From Actinoplanes sp. KI2 (GTDB taxonomy: Bacteria; Actinomycetota; Actinomycetes; Mycobacteriales; Micromonosporaceae): a stretch of 64,000 bases of DNA. The position numbers and the translations under genes are program-made. Below are positions 17,716 to 26,343 of the stretch, in pieces. The notes below the pieces were generated by a model. The model did not search any database and was not told where the DNA came from. It worked only from the letters and a program-made list of their open reading frames with translations. The stretch lies in assembly GCF_025630775.1 (NCBI RefSeq), contig NZ_JAOSZE010000035.1:1-64000 (forward strand), read 5' to 3'. Every line of letters begins with the position of its first letter. Positions within the stretch are counted from its first letter, which is position 1.

Positions 17716-18342
17716 ATGGACATCCTCCGTCGCGCCGACCGCCTGGCGGCGGCGGCGCCCGACGGCGAGGATTCTGCCGGTGCCGAGCTGGAGCGGCTGC
17801 GGGCGCAGGTTGCGGTGCTGGAGTCGGAGCGCGCCGCCCTCTGGTGGGCCATCCATCACGACGAGCTCACCGGCCTGGCCAACCGCCGGCTGCTCAACAC
17901 GGTCGGACCGGCTCTGCTCCGGGAGGCCACCCGGTACGCCGTGGTGGTGCTCGACCTCAACGGATTCAAGCCGGTCAACGACCACTTCGGGCACGCCGTC
18001 GGCGACGAGGTGCTGTGCACGGTCGGCCGCCGGCTGTCCGGCTGCCTGGTCGGCGACCTCGCGGTCCGTCTCAGCGGCGACGAGTTCGCGGCGGTGCTCA
18101 CCGAGTCGTCGCTCGGCGGCGCCCACCACGACTTCTCGGCCCTGGTCGGCGCGATCTGGCAGGCGGTGGCCCAGCCCATGAACATCGGCGGCAACCGGCT
18201 CGCCGTCACCGCGTCGATCGGCGTCACCACGGGCACCCGCGAGCCGGCGACGATGACCGAGCTGATCCGCCGCGCCGACCTGGCGATGTACCACGCCAAG
18301 AGCAACCGCCACTGCTCGTACATCGCCTGGGACCAGCTGTAG
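17716..18342 (+). CDS. GGDEF-domain diguanylate cyclase
   Basis: A 208-residue protein made of a short coiled-coil N-terminus (residues about 22-42) and one GGDEF domain. The signature reads SGDEF at 120-124; SGDEF variants can remain active. HHDELTGLANRRLL and DLNGFKPVNDHFGH are the conserved metal and nucleotide segments. The product would be c-di-GMP, which controls development through BldD in actinomycetes. There is no sensory domain, so the coiled coil may set dimerisation. GAGGGGG sits 6 nt before ATG 17716; an in-frame ATG at 17662 would add 18 residues. Confidence 0.88.
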   Translation: MDILRRADRLAAAAPDGEDSAGAELERLRAQVAVLESERAALWWAIHHDELTGLANRRLLNTVGPALLREATRYAVVVLDLNGFKPVNDHFGHAVGDEVLCTVGRRLSGCLVGDLAVRLSGDEFAAVLTESSLGGAHHDFSALVGAIWQAVAQPMNIGGNRLAVTASIGVTTGTREPATMTELIRRADLAMYHAKSNRHCSYIAWDQL

Positions 18343-18471
18343 TCGCGAGCCCGGCGGAGTTGTCCAGAACCACTCCACCGCCGGGCCGGTGGCTGGTAGA
18401 CGTGGGACGGGCCAGAACCCGGCCACGTCACCACCACCTTGACCATGCAGGCGGCGAGAGGAGAAGCCGGG

Positions 18472-18963
18472 ATGCTGGGGTCGCCTCGGCGCCGGACGCT
18501 GATCGTCACCCGGGGCCTGCCCGGGGCCGGGAAGACCACCCGGGCCCTCCGCTGGGTCGCCGAGGACCCGGAGCACCGCGCCCGGGTGGGCACCGACCAG
18601 ATCGCCGCCATGCTGCACCCGCACGTGCTGACCGGCGGCGCCGCGTACCCGTTGCCCTATGCCAAGCGGGAGCAGTTGGTGGTGAACGCCGCGATCGAGG
18701 CGCTGTTGCGGTCCGGGATCGACGTGGTGTGCGACGACCTCTTCCTGCAGGCCCGCTACCTCGACGAGATACGCGAGCTGGCCGAGCGGTGCGGCGCCGA
18801 CCTGGTGATCTGGGACATGACCGACGTCGACGTCGAGGAGTGCATCGCCCGCGACGAGCAGCGGGGGAGGGCCGGCGGCCGGCGGATCGGCGAGCAGATC
18901 ATCCGATCACAGCATCAGCTGTACCGCCGCCACCACGCGGCCCCCGCGTGCGAGGACAGATGA
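18472..18963 (+). CDS. P-loop kinase of the AAA_33/polynucleotide-kinase type
   Basis: A 163-residue protein starting MLGSPRRRTLIVTRGLPGAGKTTRA, with Walker A GLPGAGKTT at about residues 15-23. VGTDQIAAML fits the substrate-binding helix and VVCDDLFLQARYL the Walker-B-like strand of T4 polynucleotide kinase-like or small-molecule kinases. The lid has several Arg residues ([18 protein letters not shown]). The substrate could be a nucleic acid 5' end or a small metabolite. ATG 18472 has AGGAG upstream. Its stop overlaps the start of the GT39 remnant. Confidence 0.82.
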   Translation: MLGSPRRRTLIVTRGLPGAGKTTRALRWVAEDPEHRARVGTDQIAAMLHPHVLTGGAAYPLPYAKREQLVVNAAIEALLRSGIDVVCDDLFLQARYLDEIRELAERCGADLVIWDMTDVDVEECIARDEQRGRAGGRRIGEQIIRSQHQLYRRHHAAPACEDR

Positions 18964-19281
18964 CCAAGCCCACCGACGACCGTCTCCCGCTGCCGGTCTG
19001 GGTGATCGCTGCGGTGTTCGTCGTCGTCGAAGTCGCGCTCAGTGCCGGCTCCGGCTTCCGACAGGACGAGCTCTCCTTCGTTCAGGCCGGCCGCCACCTG
19101 GCGTTCGGCTAAGTCGACCAACCGCCGATCGCCCCGCTCCCGGCCCGCCTGTCCACCGCGGTCGGCAGCGGTGCGGGCGCTGCCCGCCCAGGAAGGCGGC
19201 GCAATCATCGTGCTGGCCGCCCGGCAGGCCGTGATCCTCGGCGCCGGCCGCATCGGCCGCATCCTGGCCCGCCGCCCTTAA
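18960..19281 (+). pseudogene. GT39-type membrane glycosyltransferase, N-terminal remnant (stop plus frameshift)
   Basis: The first 50 codons read like the start of an ArnT/GT39 protein: a membrane helix (VWVIAAVFVVVEVALSAGSG) then FRQDELSFVQAGRHLAFG. A TAA follows exactly where family members have a Tyr codon (GY-VDQPP), and the same frame continues with VDQPPIAPL and ARLSTAV. After that homology shifts frame (VRALPA, GGAIIVLAARQAVILGAGR) and stops. The catalytic DE/D motifs of the extracytoplasmic loop and all later membrane helices are missing. This is a decayed gene at the edge of the accessory stretch. Confidence 0.7.
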
Positions 19282-19716
19282 GCGCACCGTAGAGCGCCGC
19301 CACGCCAGCCGCGATCCGCAGTAATTGGAACGCGGCTTCACCCGCAGCCTGCCAACTCAGCCGTTTTCCGGCCGACCGGCAGTCCTTCGGTTCGCCGTCC
19401 ACCACATCTGGCCCTTCCTCCCAGAGCATGGTCGTCTCCGGGCGCCCAGGAGACGGGTGCCCCAAGCGGATCGGGTGGGAGGTGGACGTCATGCCAATTA
19501 GGGTACGGATGGCGAGTGGCTCGCTACCGTGAGTGAATACGCGAAACCTTTGGTTGGTGGCCTGGCCGAGGTCGACCCGAAATCCCGCCGCGGGTTGACT
19601 GCAGCATCAGCGCCGGCCAAACCCGAGCACGACGCCCGTCATCGGTCATGCCGCGAGCTACGGCGGCTCGATCATGGAAGCCCGGATGATTCGTGCTGGC
19701 CTGCCACCATGACGGC
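19282..19716. other. non-coding stretch, no supported gene
   Basis: About 430 bp between the GT39 remnant and the next gene. A minus-strand open frame (19205-19492, about 95 codons) contains a plausible helix (AFQLLRIAAGVAALYGAL) but has no ribosome site and overlaps the pseudogene. It is left uncalled. No RNA gene or repeat was seen. Confidence 0.4.
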
Positions 19717-20199
19717 ATGGCAGATTTCTGGGGCTCGATCATCGGCGCGCTTCTCGGTGGCGCCGTTGCGATCCTGGCAGGACTTTTGGGCGCTCGGTGG
19801 AGCGCCCGGTACGCGGCACTTCACCTGCGCGCCGCCCAGATGCACGACACCCTCGTCATGCTCTACGCCGACGTGTACGCCGACATCGCCAAGTCCGAGC
19901 AGGAGATTCTCCACCTGACCGAGCCCATGATGAAAATGCACGGTACAGGTCCCGACCGTGCAGCCATCGGCGGTCGAATCCTGATGCTCAGCCCAAAGTC
20001 CGTCCAAACCGCCTGGGCGGCTTACCTGGCGGATTTCGACTACCTACGCGCGTACGTCCATGGTGCGACCAACTTTGCGCACGGAGGCCTGCTCGACGCG
20101 GACGACAAGCAGATCGTCGGCTGCGAAGAGACGATCGCCGCGCTCAAACAGGCGGTCCAAGAACACCTCGCGGCGCAAACGTCCGCGTCAGCCCACTGA
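19717..20199 (+). CDS. hypothetical protein with N-terminal membrane helix
   Basis: About 160 residues. The N-terminus is a single membrane segment (FWGSIIGALLGGAVAILAGLLG), and the rest is a helical cytosolic or extracellular domain rich in Ala, Asp and Glu with two His-containing patches (HLTEPMMKMHG and YVHGATNFAHGG). ATG 19717 is preferred to 19693 because the membrane segment begins there. It is not recognised. Codon use is less GC3-biased than in the neighbouring housekeeping genes, in keeping with an accessory region. Confidence 0.6.
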   Translation: MADFWGSIIGALLGGAVAILAGLLGARWSARYAALHLRAAQMHDTLVMLYADVYADIAKSEQEILHLTEPMMKMHGTGPDRAAIGGRILMLSPKSVQTAWAAYLADFDYLRAYVHGATNFAHGGLLDADDKQIVGCEETIAALKQAVQEHLAAQTSASAH

Positions 20200-20882
20200 C
20201 ATCAACCTGTCGGCGACCACATGACGTCACGATGGCCCGATGCCGATCTTGAGGTTCAAGGACAAGCTCTCAGCCGTAGCCCAGGTAACGGGTGCCTCGC
20301 GCGACCGGCATCGCCGAACCCAGCGGCTCGCCGCAACGGAGGAGCAGCGCCCTGCTTGATCCGGGGCCTGCCCTCTTCGCAATGACTCACCGTGATGGGA
20401 TTCGTCGGGCAAACCGAGCACTCGCACCAGATGAATACGCGAGCCTGCCAGTCATCAGATGATTACGCACTGGTTGGCACGCGCTTCGACCAGGTGTCTT
20501 CTGAGCTGGTAATGGTCGCCTGGTCGCCTGGTTGCGCAGGACCCTCGCCGAAGAAGAGCATCTCGCGATCTTGGGTTGATGGCCGGTGAGCTGGGCCTTC
20601 CTGGCGTTTGTCGCATCTGGTGCGGGATTCCCGCATCGGATGCGGCACCACGGGGAATCTCTGAAACTAACCGCGGCTGGATACGACGGGATCTCGGCGC
20701 CGACCTGGTGGCCGGCACCGAGATCGTGGGGCACCTGAAGTCCTGGCTGAAAATCAACGAGTCGCCAACGCCGGCGGGCCGCTGGAGCCAATACGCGCCC
20801 GGCCGCACGGCGCCCTTGGCTCCGTGCGAGTCGGGTCCCCTAGATGCGTAGCCGCTTTGCACCAGCATCTATAATTGCGCGT
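20200..20882. other. long non-coding gap with a diverged repeat
   Basis: About 680 bp with no convincing gene. Base composition is lower in GC than the window average. It contains one member of the 38-nt direct repeat (20416-20453). A minus-strand frame at 20463-20651 reads plausibly as protein but is short and has no clear ribosome site. Confidence 0.4.
20416..20453 (+). repeat. diverged 38-nt direct repeat, copy 1
   Basis: Begins GAGCACTCGCACCAGATGAA. It matches copy 2 at 22942-22979 at 33 of 38 positions, same orientation, about 2.5 kb apart. Read on the minus strand both copies give DWQ(A/E)xVFIxCECS in one frame. The pair brackets the jelly-roll-like gene and the LuxR-type gene. Confidence 0.6.
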
Positions 20883-21806
20883 TCAGAAGACGTAGCACCA
20901 CACTGGCCCGAGACCTTGATCTGGGGCATCGAAGTACACGTGTGTACCCGCGCCGGTCCCGCTCGCATAGAGGTAGAACTCGTGCGTGAACATGACGATT
21001 GCGGTCTGGCCCGCCCATAGGTACTCGGCTACATGCAGCTGGTCGTTCGGGTTCCCGCCCGGTGTGCCGAAGTCATCGAACTCGTTGTGGTTATCGTTGT
21101 TGAACCTTTGGGCTGAGACGCTCGATCCCGGTGTTCCGCCCGGGGACACGTTGGCCCGGACGGTGATCCTCAGGCGCGCCTCGGCGTCCGGGTTGATCCC
21201 GGTGTCCGACCACACCCAGATGGTGCCGAACTCCGCCGTCGTCGGATAGAAGTGGTAGGTGCGGCTCTCCTGGGCGGTGAACTTCATGAGCCAGTTGACG
21301 GCGATCGTCTCGGCCCGGGCGTCGTCGTCGCCGACGCCGGTTACCCCCAACTGGTGTTGCCAGGCCGCAACCCCCTGCAGGTTGAAGTCGTCCTCCAGCA
21401 CGGTGCCCGGACCGATCCAGACCGAGTCGCGATAGTAGGCGTTCAGCTTCGCGACGCGGCTCGCGTCCAGTTGTGGGACAGGAGGCGGTGCGGCAGGTAC
21501 GCCGCCGGGCGCGGCGACCTTGATGAGCTTGTCCTCGACCTCTTTGACCATTGCGGCGTAGTCCTGCTGGTAGTGGTCCGAGATCTGCTTGACCGCCGCG
21601 CGCCTGTCGCCCAAGGACGTGGTCGCATCGGCAAGCTGGTCGTGCCATCTTTGGCTGTATGGCCCGGTGATCTCTTTTAGCAGAAGGCCACGCTGTCCGC
21701 GCCGTCGCAGAGCGGCATGACGCCTCTCGAGCACTGCCCTACCTTGCTGATCGAGATTGTCGATGTGCATTTGACCGGATGAGAGGTGGAGGGTCGTCGT
21801 GGTCAT
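20883..21806 (-). CDS. hypothetical protein, N-terminal helical and C-terminal beta-rich
   Basis: A 307-residue protein, not recognised. Residues 1-95 are predicted helical, with many charged residues and a HYQQDYAAMVKEVEDKLIKV helix, followed by a Pro-rich hinge (PAAPPPVPQL). The C-terminal ~190 residues are rich in Trp, Tyr, Asn and Gly with short strands (EFGTIWVWSDTGINPDA, VMFTHEFYLYAS), which looks like a beta-sandwich or jelly-roll. There is no signal peptide. The start has a strong GGAAGGAG. The layout (helical neck plus beta domain) recalls phage or contractile-tail fibre tips, but no other phage gene is present, so this stays a guess. Its start overlaps the upstream region of the divergent LuxR-type gene. 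Confidence 0.6.
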   Translation of the reverse strand: MTTTTLHLSSGQMHIDNLDQQGRAVLERRHAALRRRGQRGLLLKEITGPYSQRWHDQLADATTSLGDRRAAVKQISDHYQQDYAAMVKEVEDKLIKVAAPGGVPAAPPPVPQLDASRVAKLNAYYRDSVWIGPGTVLEDDFNLQGVAAWQHQLGVTGVGDDDARAETIAVNWLMKFTAQESRTYHFYPTTAEFGTIWVWSDTGINPDAEARLRITVRANVSPGGTPGSSVSAQRFNNDNHNEFDDFGTPGGNPNDQLHVAEYLWAGQTAIVMFTHEFYLYASGTGAGTHVYFDAPDQGLGPVWCYVF

Positions 21807-21988
21807 GGTCGCTCCTTCCTTCGGAGGGGCTCAGGCGCGGGTCCCCCTTGCTGTACGCCGAGCATTCAAGGCTTCGGCCTGTCTGGAAGTGTCTTCAACG
21901 CACGCCGGGCGGGACCATAAGCTCAATTGCGTACGAGACCTCCGACGTCGAGCCGCCCGGCCGGGTTTGGGGTCAGCCGGAGGGCACG

Positions 21989-22786
21989 ATGTCTCGCTCC
22001 GCCTCGATGTCCGCGTTAGAACTCAGCTGGCTTCTCACCGGGTGCCGCCGCCAACGTCAGGCAGAGGCAATAGTGGGGCCATGGCTACTCGCGAAGATCG
22101 GCGGCGATTACAGCGGGTACAACGCGGTGCACGTCGCCGGCCGACCAACCGCCGTGATTCGGCTCTACCCGGCCCCCACCGACACCCTTGCCTCCTCGCT
22201 CGGGCCTGCGCTGACCAGGCACTTGAACGAACGCGACGGCGGTGACCATCCGCTCGTGAGGCATTACCTCAGGCGGCGTGCTGTCACGCCGATCCGGCTG
22301 GGCGACCTCGTCTCAGATCGGCAACTAGCCGGTACGCGCGCATTCACCGACATTCTCGGACTTATCGGCGCCCGGCGCCAGCTTGCCTTCCCAACCTTGC
22401 TGAGCAACTCAGAACTCGATGGCTACGCCGTCACTCGCTCCGGCACCGAGTTCCCTGATTCCGCGATCGATCTTGCATATGCCGTGCAGCCCTTGCTGAC
22501 CGCGCTCCACCAGTTGCTGCCCGCCGAGGACCTAGTCGCGCCGGACGCGGCTGTGCGAGCCGGCCTGACCACCGCGGAGACCGAGATCCTCACCCAGCTC
22601 GCGACCGGTCTGACGGCCCAGGCGATCGCCAGACTCCGGCGAGTGAGCCCGAAGACGGTCCGCAAACAGCTCGACAACATCTACCGCAAACTCGGTGTGC
22701 ATGACCGCCTCCAGGTGGTCACCTACGCCCGCCACATCGGCCTGCTCAAACCGGTCCAGGAAGCCGGATTCTTTGAGCCGCACTGA
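21989..22786 (+). CDS. LuxR-type transcriptional regulator (HTH only at C-terminus)
   Basis: A 265-residue protein. The last 65 residues are a LuxR HTH: GLTTAETEILTQLATGLTAQ, then AIARLRRVSPKTVRKQLDNIYRKLGVHDRL. The N-terminal 190 residues carry no receiver signature and resemble the orphan regulators with a GAF-like or uncharacterised ligand domain. ATG 21989 is chosen because GGAGGG precedes it; the open frame upstream lacks coding character. It is divergent from the hypothetical gene at 20883-21806 and may control it. Signal unknown. Confidence 0.75.
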   Translation: MSRSASMSALELSWLLTGCRRQRQAEAIVGPWLLAKIGGDYSGYNAVHVAGRPTAVIRLYPAPTDTLASSLGPALTRHLNERDGGDHPLVRHYLRRRAVTPIRLGDLVSDRQLAGTRAFTDILGLIGARRQLAFPTLLSNSELDGYAVTRSGTEFPDSAIDLAYAVQPLLTALHQLLPAEDLVAPDAAVRAGLTTAETEILTQLATGLTAQAIARLRRVSPKTVRKQLDNIYRKLGVHDRLQVVTYARHIGLLKPVQEAGFFEPH

Positions 22787-23183
22787 CGACCCGGCGGCGA
22801 CCGCAGTTCACCGCCTCATGGGTGCAGAGGACCGCTGTCATCGTCGGCTACGAGCGCTGTTCGATCGCGTCGCCGACTGGCAATAGGGGCCCGACACCCG
22901 CCAGAGCGAGGACACAGAGTGACCGGCTCGGCCGGACAGACGAGCACTCGCACAAAATGAATACGCACTCCTGCCAGTCGAGCTCGGTGGGCAAGGCCGG
23001 CACGCTGGCGGAACAGCTTGCTGCCGCGTCCGCGCGAACCTCGCGAGTGTCCCGGCAACCCTGCGAGTGATCTTGCGAGCCGTCCGGAATACCCTGCGAG
23101 TTCACCCACACGTCGCTCTCGGTCGAGGTGGTGGGATCCCAGCGGTCCGCTTGTTGTCGGTGCTGGGAGGTAGTGTCCGCTGC
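22787..23183. other. non-coding gap with a repeat copy and short CCCTGCGAGT repeats
   Basis: This stretch has no supported gene. It carries copy 2 of the 38-nt repeat (22942-22979), and CCCTGCGAGT appears twice about 30 bp apart (starting near 23060 and 23091). No tRNA or terminator was recognised. Confidence 0.4.
22942..22979 (+). repeat. diverged 38-nt direct repeat, copy 2
   Basis: Begins GAGCACTCGCACAAAATGAA. It differs from copy 1 (20416-20453) at two positions near the middle and three near the right end. Flanks are not alike. Origin unknown. Confidence 0.6.
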
Positions 23184-23567
23184 GTGGACGGCACAACTCA
23201 GACCCGGCAGATCGCGATTGCGTACGTCGAGAGCCTTGAACAACGTGCCTGGTCCCGGCTCGATGCCCTGCTCGCCGAGGACGTCGTCTACGAGATGCCG
23301 CAGACCCGCGAGCGCATCAGTGGCAGGTCCGCGTTCCTCCAGTTCAACATGGAGTATCCGGGTGACTGGCATCTGCGGGTCCGGCACGTAGTGGCCGATG
23401 GCAGCCTTGCCGCGTTGTGGCTTGACGTTCGCGTTGGCGCCGACGGGCAAGACGCTTGCGTCTGGGTTGAGATAGATGAGCACGGCCTGATAAACCGGAT
23501 CACCGACTACTGGCCTGAGCCGTACGACCCACCTCCGGGGCGAGAACATCTCGTGGAGCGGTGGTAG
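23184..23567 (+). CDS. SnoaL/NTF2-like protein
   Basis: About 127 residues starting at GTG 23184 (VDGTTQTRQIAIAYVESLEQ). A helix, then SRLDALLAEDVVYEMPQTRERISGRSAFLQF, and a curved sheet (ALWLDVRVGADGQDACVWVEIDEHGLINRITDYWPEP) give the NTF2/SnoaL cone-fold pattern. The end PPPGREHLVERW suits a small-molecule-binding protein or isomerase/hydratase-like enzyme. The start lacks a well-spaced ribosome site (GGGAGG about 14 nt away), so it may start elsewhere. Confidence 0.65.
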   Translation: MDGTTQTRQIAIAYVESLEQRAWSRLDALLAEDVVYEMPQTRERISGRSAFLQFNMEYPGDWHLRVRHVVADGSLAALWLDVRVGADGQDACVWVEIDEHGLINRITDYWPEPYDPPPGREHLVERW

Positions 23568-23994
23568 CAACCACGGCAACCTCCTCGGTGCCGGGAAAGC
23601 GCAAGGTAGGTCCCGACACTTCAGCCTGACATCGTCCGGGCCTACCGTGCGAGCCGCTGATCATCGCCTTGATCATCCGCAACCCTCCGCCGGACGCGAC
23701 ACCTGCCACCCGCAGACCGAAGTCGGCCGTCCCGGGTGGGGGGGCCGGCTTCGGTGTCGATACCCGTTCGCTTCGAGTCAGCCGAGATGATCGCACCTGA
23801 TCACGTTGGGGGTAACGGCGGACAGGCTCGACGCATCGGCGGGGATCCGCTCGGCTTGAAGTACGGACCTCAACTACCCGAAGTAGACGGACAGGAGTCC
23901 GAAGTCCGCGTCAATTCCGTACGCCTGATTGCCACTCATCCACTGACGAGAAAGCGTATGGCTGGAGGACGAACCCTAGCGGTGGAGGGGTTTC
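23568..23994. other. non-coding leader region before malQ
   Basis: About 430 bp with no gene. The last 20 bp hold a GGTGGAGGGG ribosome site for malQ. The rest shows no clear terminator, RNA gene or repeat; base composition returns to the normal high GC toward malQ. Confidence 0.45.
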
Positions 23995-25941
23995 ATGAAC
24001 AGCAATCTCGAAAGGCTAGCTGAAGCGCACGGCGTAGCTACCTGGTACGAGGACTGGCGCCGCGACCGGGTAGAGGTGTCCGCCGAGTCCGTGATCGGCG
24101 TGCTGGGTCTGCTCGGCGTGGATGCGACAACTCCGGAGGCGGTTGACCGGGAGCTCGCGGTCATCGAGAGGACTCGGGCCGAGCGGCGCCTTCCGGGGAC
24201 GCTGATCGTCCGGCAGGGAACGGGCCGGGAATTGGCCGCGCCGGGGACGATCACCCTTGAGCAGGGTTCGAGGCTCGAGGTTGATTCAGTCCCGGACGAT
24301 CTGCCGTTGGGCTGGCATCGGCTGAACACCGCCGGACAGGAGGTCACCCTCGTCGTGGTGCCGACCGAGCTGCCCGAGCCGCCGAAGATCTGGGGGTGGA
24401 TGCTTCAGCTCTACTCTCTGCATTCGGCAGGCTCCTGGGGCATGGGCGACCTCGGCGACCTGCGGACGTTCGTCGAGCACAGCCAGGGGGCGGGGATGAT
24501 CCTGCTCAACCCGCTGCACGCGGTCACCCCGACGCCGCCGATCCCTTCCTCGCCGTATTCGCCGTCCAGCCGGCGCTTCGTCAACCCGTTGTACCTGCGG
24601 GTGTCCGACACCGCGGCCTACCGACGGGCCGACCCGGCCCTACGCGAGCAGGTGGACGCGTTGAGGCCGGCGCCGACCGCCGACGGGCTGATCGACTACG
24701 GTGCGGTGTGGCGGGCCAAGCGAGCCGCGTTGGAGCTGCTCTGGCCGCTCGCCGATGAGGTCGATCTGGCCGCCGATCCAGGGCTGACCGATTTCGCGGT
24801 CTTCTGCGCGTTGGCCGAGGAGCACGGGGCGAACTGGCACGAGTGGCCCGCAGAGCTGCGGCGGCCTGATTCGCCGGCGGTGCGCGCGTACGAAAGTGAT
24901 CGGATCGCCTTTCACGTCTGGCTCCAGCACTTGCTCGAGGAACAGTTGGCGACCGCCAACACCGTGGCCCGTGAGCGAGGCATGCCGGTCGGAGTGGTGC
25001 ACGACCTCGCCGTCGGCATCGACCCGAGCGGGGCGGACAGCTGGCTCCTGCAGGACGTTCTCGCCGAGGGTGTGCACACCGGGGCACCACCGGACGCGTT
25101 CAACCAGCTCGGTCAGGATTGGGGGCTCGCCGCGTGGCGGCCCGACCGGCTGATCGAGACGGGCTACGCGGCGTACCGGGACATGCTGGTCCGAATCTTC
25201 CGGCGCGCCGGAGGCCTCCGGGTCGACCACGCGCCCGGGCTGTGGCGACTCTGGTGGGTGCCACCGGGCATGGGCGCCGCCGGCGGCACGTACGTGCACT
25301 ACGACCCGGAGGCAATGGTCGGCATCCTGGCGCTGGAGGCGCAGCGGGCCGGCGCGGTGGTGGTCGGCGAGGACCTGGGTACGGTGGAGCCGGTGGTCAC
25401 CGAGCGGATGGAACAGATGAACATGCTCGGCTCGGCGGTGCTCTGGTTCACCCGCGACGACGCCGATCCCGACAAGGGTTACCGGCGGGCCGCCGATTAT
25501 CCCCGCAACGCGATGGCCAGCATCTCCACGCATGACCTGCCGACGGCCGCCGGCTTCCTGGTCGGCGAGCAGGTCAGGGTGCGCGCCGAGCTGGGCCAAC
25601 TGGCCGACAGCCTCGAGGACGAGCAGAAGGACGCGGACAAGGACCGCGCCCAGCTGCTCGCCCGGTTGACCGCCGAGGGTCTGATCGATGCGAGCAGCAC
25701 GAACCAGGACATCGTGGTCGCGATGCACCAGTTCCTCGCCCAGACGCCGTGCCGCTTCGTCCTCGCGTCCGTTTATGACGTTCTAGGGGAACTGAGCCAA
25801 CCGAATCTTCCGGGCACCAGCGACCAGTACCCGAACTGGCGGATGCCGCTGACGGCGAGCGTTGCCGAAATCATCTCGGATCCGCAGTTCGGGCGGATCG
25901 CCGAGGCGCTTGGCAAGAAGCACGGAACGCCGGACCAATAG
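23995..25941 (+). CDS. malQ: 4-alpha-glucanotransferase (GH77)
   Basis: A 648-residue amylomaltase that moves alpha-1,4-glucan segments between chains in maltodextrin and glycogen metabolism in the cytosol. Landmarks of GH77 are in order: WMLQLYSLHSAGSWGMGDLGDL, PSSPYSPSSRRFVNPLYL, GAPPDAFNQLGQDWGL, the nucleophile region LRVDHAPGLWRLWW, the acid/base region VVVGEDLGTV, and the transition-state Asp in STHDLPT. The N-terminal ~130 residues are the extra domain common to actinobacterial MalQ. The start has GGAGGGG 8 nt upstream. It stands alone rather than with the sugar transporter at 40-44 kb. Confidence 0.95.
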   Translation: MNSNLERLAEAHGVATWYEDWRRDRVEVSAESVIGVLGLLGVDATTPEAVDRELAVIERTRAERRLPGTLIVRQGTGRELAAPGTITLEQGSRLEVDSVPDDLPLGWHRLNTAGQEVTLVVVPTELPEPPKIWGWMLQLYSLHSAGSWGMGDLGDLRTFVEHSQGAGMILLNPLHAVTPTPPIPSSPYSPSSRRFVNPLYLRVSDTAAYRRADPALREQVDALRPAPTADGLIDYGAVWRAKRAALELLWPLADEVDLAADPGLTDFAVFCALAEEHGANWHEWPAELRRPDSPAVRAYESDRIAFHVWLQHLLEEQLATANTVARERGMPVGVVHDLAVGIDPSGADSWLLQDVLAEGVHTGAPPDAFNQLGQDWGLAAWRPDRLIETGYAAYRDMLVRIFRRAGGLRVDHAPGLWRLWWVPPGMGAAGGTYVHYDPEAMVGILALEAQRAGAVVVGEDLGTVEPVVTERMEQMNMLGSAVLWFTRDDADPDKGYRRAADYPRNAMASISTHDLPTAAGFLVGEQVRVRAELGQLADSLEDEQKDADKDRAQLLARLTAEGLIDASSTNQDIVVAMHQFLAQTPCRFVLASVYDVLGELSQPNLPGTSDQYPNWRMPLTASVAEIISDPQFGRIAEALGKKHGTPDQ

Positions 25942-25971
25942 AGCCGACGACTGACCGAGCCCGGCCGCCGG

Positions 25972-26205
25972 TCAGGACGGGCGGTTGGTGAGCGGGATCT
26001 CGATGCTGATCGGCCGGGCTTCGGACAGGAAGAGCAGCGCCGCCTGCCGCAGGAACTCGTCGAAGGTCCAATAGGCGGCCGGCGCCAGCGGGAACGGCAA
26101 CAGCCCTTCCCGTACGGCGATGAAGGGTCCCCACGCCACCCTCAGCAGCGTGTCCCAGACCGGTTCGGCGGGGATGTTCAGCCACTGGGCGATCTGGTCG
26201 CCGAG
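25972..26205 (-). pseudogene. protein-coding fragment of unknown family, probable gene remnant
   Basis: About 78 codons ending at the TGA at 25972-25974 read as convincing protein (DQIAQWLNIPAEPVWDTLLR, GPFIAVREGLLPFPL, AYWTFDEFLRQAALL). The open frame continues upstream to 26319, but the extra residues are Arg/Pro-rich and lack coding character, and no start with a ribosome site is visible. It most likely represents the 3' part of a gene that lost its 5' end. Family not recognised. Confidence 0.4.
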
Positions 26206-26343
26206 CAGGACGTGAAGGCGCCGAGGACGGGTCGGCTCAGGACGCCGGCCATGCTGGACGGCGGCGTTGCATCCCCTGACGGGGGACCGTCGATTGTCAG
26301 GCCCGGCGTGGATCCGCAACCCGGCGTCGCGGCGACCTTCGGC

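Noticed and set aside
19205-19492. 95-codon minus-strand frame with a possible helix
   Set aside because: No ribosome site, overlaps the GT39 remnant, and has no recognisable family.
20463-20651. 62-codon minus-strand frame in the 20.2-20.9 kb gap
   Set aside because: Composition is more natural than usual for non-coding sequence but there is no ribosome site or conservation evidence.
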